From assembly GCA_039812545.1 (NCBI GenBank), contig JBDIAR010000154.1:1-8059 (forward strand): 8,059 nt of DNA, in the 5' to 3' direction. Below the pieces are notes generated by a model. The model was given only the letters and a program-made list of their open reading frames with translations, had not been told where the DNA came from and searched no databases. This stretch comes from JBDIAR01 sp039812545 (GTDB taxonomy: Bacteria; Actinomycetota; Actinomycetes; Actinomycetales; Dermatophilaceae). Shown here one piece after another: positions 6,663 to 8,059 of the stretch. The translations under genes and the position numbers were made by a program. The first letter of the stretch is position 1. Each line of letters opens with the position of its first letter.

Positions 6663-6689
6663 AAGTGGCCCCAGTGCCCCCAGTGCCCC
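6663..6689. repeat. Three tandem 9-base repeats
   Basis: AAGTGGCCC (6663-6671), CAGTGCCCC (6672-6680) and CAGTGCCCC (6681-6689): two identical units and one degenerate unit, ending about ten bases from the stop of the GNAT-like gene. Probably a small slippage-derived repeat, which could vary in copy number between strains. Confidence 0.55.
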
Positions 6690-6699
6690 CGCCGGTGGG

Positions 6700-7260
6700 T
6701 CAGAACAGCGCCCCAGGAACCAGATGCTCGGCATGTGCGCCGTAGATCGTCCACCCCCGGGTCAGCTTGCCCAACGGGTGCCAACCGCGCCCGACCAGCA
6801 CGTCGCGGATCTCACGGTCCTGGTCGTCCACGGACACCAGGGCACGCTGCTCCGGCATACCGGTCAGCAATCGGTCGTGCAGGTGGACCAGGATGGCGGA
6901 GCGCTCCGGCTGATCCGGCACCGCCAGCTCGACCACCTCGAAATGACCGCCGACCCAGCGGGCGGCCAGGCACGGGGCAAGCACCTCGGCCACCCGATCG
7001 CTCCACCATTGCCCCTCGTGTCCGGTGTAGCCCCACCCGAACCCGGCGACCGTGCCGTCCGGGCCCACCGCGGCGGCGAGGCGGAATCTCGCGCGGCGCA
7101 TGTGTTTGCCGAGCATCGACTCGTGCCAGACCATCTGGTCCTCGTGCTGGGCGCACACCGTCTCGTAGATCGCCCACAACTCATCTTGGCGGGCGCGCGC
7201 GGTGGCGACATCCCACAGTTCGTACTCCACCTCGACTCCCCACAGCACCGGATCGATCAT
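6700..7260 (-). CDS. GNAT-like N-acetyltransferase, 186 residues
   Basis: I recognise the fold pattern, not the substrate. A helical N-terminus (residues 15-58) leads to a beta-strand pair, RFRLAAAVGPDGTVAGFGWGYTG (58-80), typical of GNAT strands 2-3. Then FEVVELAV (107-114) followed by PERSAILVHLHDRLL (118-132) corresponds to the strand 4 / motif A helix. There the usual acetyl-CoA loop R-x-x-G-x-G/A is degenerate. ALVSVDDQDREIRDVLVGRGWHPLGK (140-165) matches motif B, in which an Asn is usual, ending in a G-W-x-x-x-G turn. The ATG at 7260 follows GGAGAG closely (7263-7268), a short but usable spacing. A TATCGT hexamer at 7305-7310 is a possible -10. It sits between the response regulator and gyrB, where recF and dciA are expected. 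The weak motif A leaves open a non-catalytic or substrate-specialised member. Confidence 0.75.
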   Translation of the reverse strand: MIDPVLWGVEVEYELWDVATARARQDELWAIYETVCAQHEDQMVWHESMLGKHMRRARFRLAAAVGPDGTVAGFGWGYTGHEGQWWSDRVAEVLAPCLAARWVGGHFEVVELAVPDQPERSAILVHLHDRLLTGMPEQRALVSVDDQDREIRDVLVGRGWHPLGKLTRGWTIYGAHAEHLVPGALF

Positions 7261-7315
7261 CGCTCTCCAGCGCCGGATCGGTCCCCCAGTAGGCGCGGAT
7301 TCGAACGATACCGGA

Positions 7316-7329
7316 GGCGCGTCTGCGCC
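7316..7329 (-). terminator. Small GC hairpin between the response regulator and the GNAT-like gene
   Basis: GGCGC (7316-7320) and GCGCC (7325-7329) form a five-pair stem with a GTCT/AGAC loop, about 40 bases after the response regulator stop. There is no U-tract. The rest of the 107-base gap shows no gene. The hairpin overlaps the region just upstream of a possible -10 (7305-7310) for the GNAT-like gene. Confidence 0.25.
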
Positions 7330-7367
7330 GCATCAGCCCTGTCGGAGCACGTGGCCCCACCGAGCGG

Positions 7368-8059
7368 CTACCCCCCGCCCGACTCGTCGAGGAGGTCTCC
7401 CGGGGCCAGACCGAGGATGTGCTCGATGTCGCCGGGCGATCCGCCGGACAGGTATGCCGCGAGCTTGGCGTTGACGGCGGCCATGTGTTCGCGGGCCACT
7501 CCCTCGGTGATGAAGAGCCGGGCCGCGATGTCGCTCCAGCGTTCGCCCCGGGCCCGGGCCGCCAGCACCTCGCGTTGGCGCGTGGTGAGTTCGGGCAGGC
7601 GGCCGCGCCGTTCGACGACCTCGGCGAGCCCGACCAACGACTGGGTGATGACCGTTTCACCGCGGGCCACCGCGGCGAAGGCCTCGCGGGCGGCCCCGAC
7701 CGTGTCGGACTTGTGGACGATCCCGTGAGCCCCGGCACGCAGACAACGGGCCAGGACGAGCCGGCGGCGTTCGTCGGTGTACAGGCAGATCCGATAACCG
7801 GCGTCCCGGACCGCGACGATCGCCGCCGGTCCCTGCCGGACCCCCGGGGCTCCGGTCCCGGACAGCTTGAGGTCGAGGATCACCACGTCCGCTTCGGGCC
7901 GGTCGACGACCAGGGCCTCGACGTCGGGGTAGCTGGCCACGACGTCGAGTTCCGGATGCATGACGGGCAGCCCGAACCGCACCACGGTGCTGTCGTCCAC
8001 GACGACCGCCCTGACCCGGGCCCCGACGTGGTCCCGGTACCCATCCCGAGTCGCGTCGT
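7368..8059 (-). CDS. LuxR-type response regulator, N-terminus beyond the window
   Basis: A DNA-binding response regulator of the NarL/FixJ class. The frame stays open to the right edge. An internal GTG at 8000 would remove the first beta-strand, which reads VRAVVVDD just upstream, and no other in-frame start lies between 8001 and 8057, so the gene begins outside. Counting from the codon at 8000: the acidic pocket DD is at 2-3, the probable phosphoacceptor Asp43 is in ILDLKL, Thr75 is in LYTD and Lys97 is in HKSD, all at the expected receiver positions. A LuxR-type helix-turn-helix runs from about 137 to 183 (LTTRQREVL, SDIAARLFI, AREHMAAVNAKL). It ends with an unusual tail (DIEHILGLAPGDLLD, 191-205) resembling a subgroup of actinobacterial regulators. 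No sensor kinase is visible. The target genes are unknown. Confidence 0.85.
   Translation of the reverse strand, partial: DATRDGYRDHVGARVRAVVVDDSTVVRFGLPVMHPELDVVASYPDVEALVVDRPEADVVILDLKLSGTGAPGVRQGPAAIVAVRDAGYRICLYTDERRRLVLARCLRAGAHGIVHKSDTVGAAREAFAAVARGETVITQSLVGLAEVVERRGRLPELTTRQREVLAARARGERWSDIAARLFITEGVAREHMAAVNAKLAAYLSGGSPGDIEHILGLAPGDLLDESGGG

Larger units (their letters stand above)
6302..6699. other. Non-coding gap between the GNAT-like gene and gyrB
   Basis: About 400 bases without a credible gene. The gyrB-proximal half (6302-6505) holds the probable gyrB leader, the Shine-Dalgarno AGGAG at 6313-6317 and the promoter. The far part holds a GC hairpin (6641-6657) and three 9-base repeats (6663-6689). 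No clear DnaA box was found by eye. Open frames on either strand here have no Shine-Dalgarno and look like high-GC shadows. Confidence 0.6.

Noticed and set aside
6302..6699. Replication origin (oriC) in the gap upstream of gyrB
   Set aside because: Gyrase genes often lie near oriC, but I found no TTGTCCACA-like DnaA box cluster or AT-rich unwinding region here.
6304..7728. Plus-strand 474-residue open frame antisense to the gyrB leader, the GNAT-like gene and the response regulator
   Set aside because: No ribosome binding site and Arg/Pro/Ser-rich throughout. The minus-strand genes it overlaps have clear family motifs.
1..8059. Mobile element, CRISPR array or defence cassette
   Set aside because: No transposase, integrase, Cas gene, phage gene or spaced direct-repeat array is visible. 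The short repeats found are 9-10 bases and local.

Overview
The window is a high-GC actinobacterial chromosome segment, and every gene I can support lies on the minus strand. The order in the direction of transcription (right to left) is: response regulator (cut by the right edge), GNAT-like protein, gyrB, gyrA, DUF3566 membrane protein, tRNA-Ile(GAT), a 41-residue DLW-39-type protein, tRNA-Ala(TGC). The run gyrB-gyrA-DUF3566-tRNA-Ile-tRNA-Ala is the familiar arrangement next to the replication origin in Actinomycetota. Base composition, frequent GTG starts, GyrA/GyrB sequence signatures and the DLW-39 peptide all agree. I would place it near Micrococcales or Propionibacteriales, but the sequence alone does not settle the order.

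Layout. 1-75 tRNA-Ala; 143-268 DLW-39 peptide; 269-378 repeat-rich spacer; 379-455 tRNA-Ile with encoded CCA and a good upstream promoter (493-522); 599-1360 DUF3566 membrane protein, overlapping the gyrA stop by 4 bases; 1357-4179 gyrA; 4180-4237 short gap with a 12-bp palindrome; 4238-6301 gyrB; 6302-6699 a non-coding stretch holding the probable gyrB promoter (-10 at 6471-6476) and, nearer the next gene, a hairpin and a small 9-bp repeat; 6700-7260 GNAT-like protein; 7368 to the right edge, a LuxR-type response regulator. recF and dciA, the usual upstream neighbours of gyrB, are not seen here.

Function. GyrB (ATPase and TOPRIM) and GyrA (breakage-reunion and DNA-wrapping domains) form A2B2 DNA gyrase and are probably co-transcribed with the coupled DUF3566 gene. 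GyrA carries long acidic extensions at both ends.

Most interesting observation. The heptamer GTATGCC (GGCATAC on the other strand) occurs ten times in 8 kb, about ten times more than I estimate from base composition. It occurs in spacers and in four genes, in several reading registers. The only two ATA isoleucine codons in gyrA and gyrB both lie inside it. This looks like selection on a DNA word rather than on protein and is the best candidate here for something undescribed. I do not know its function.
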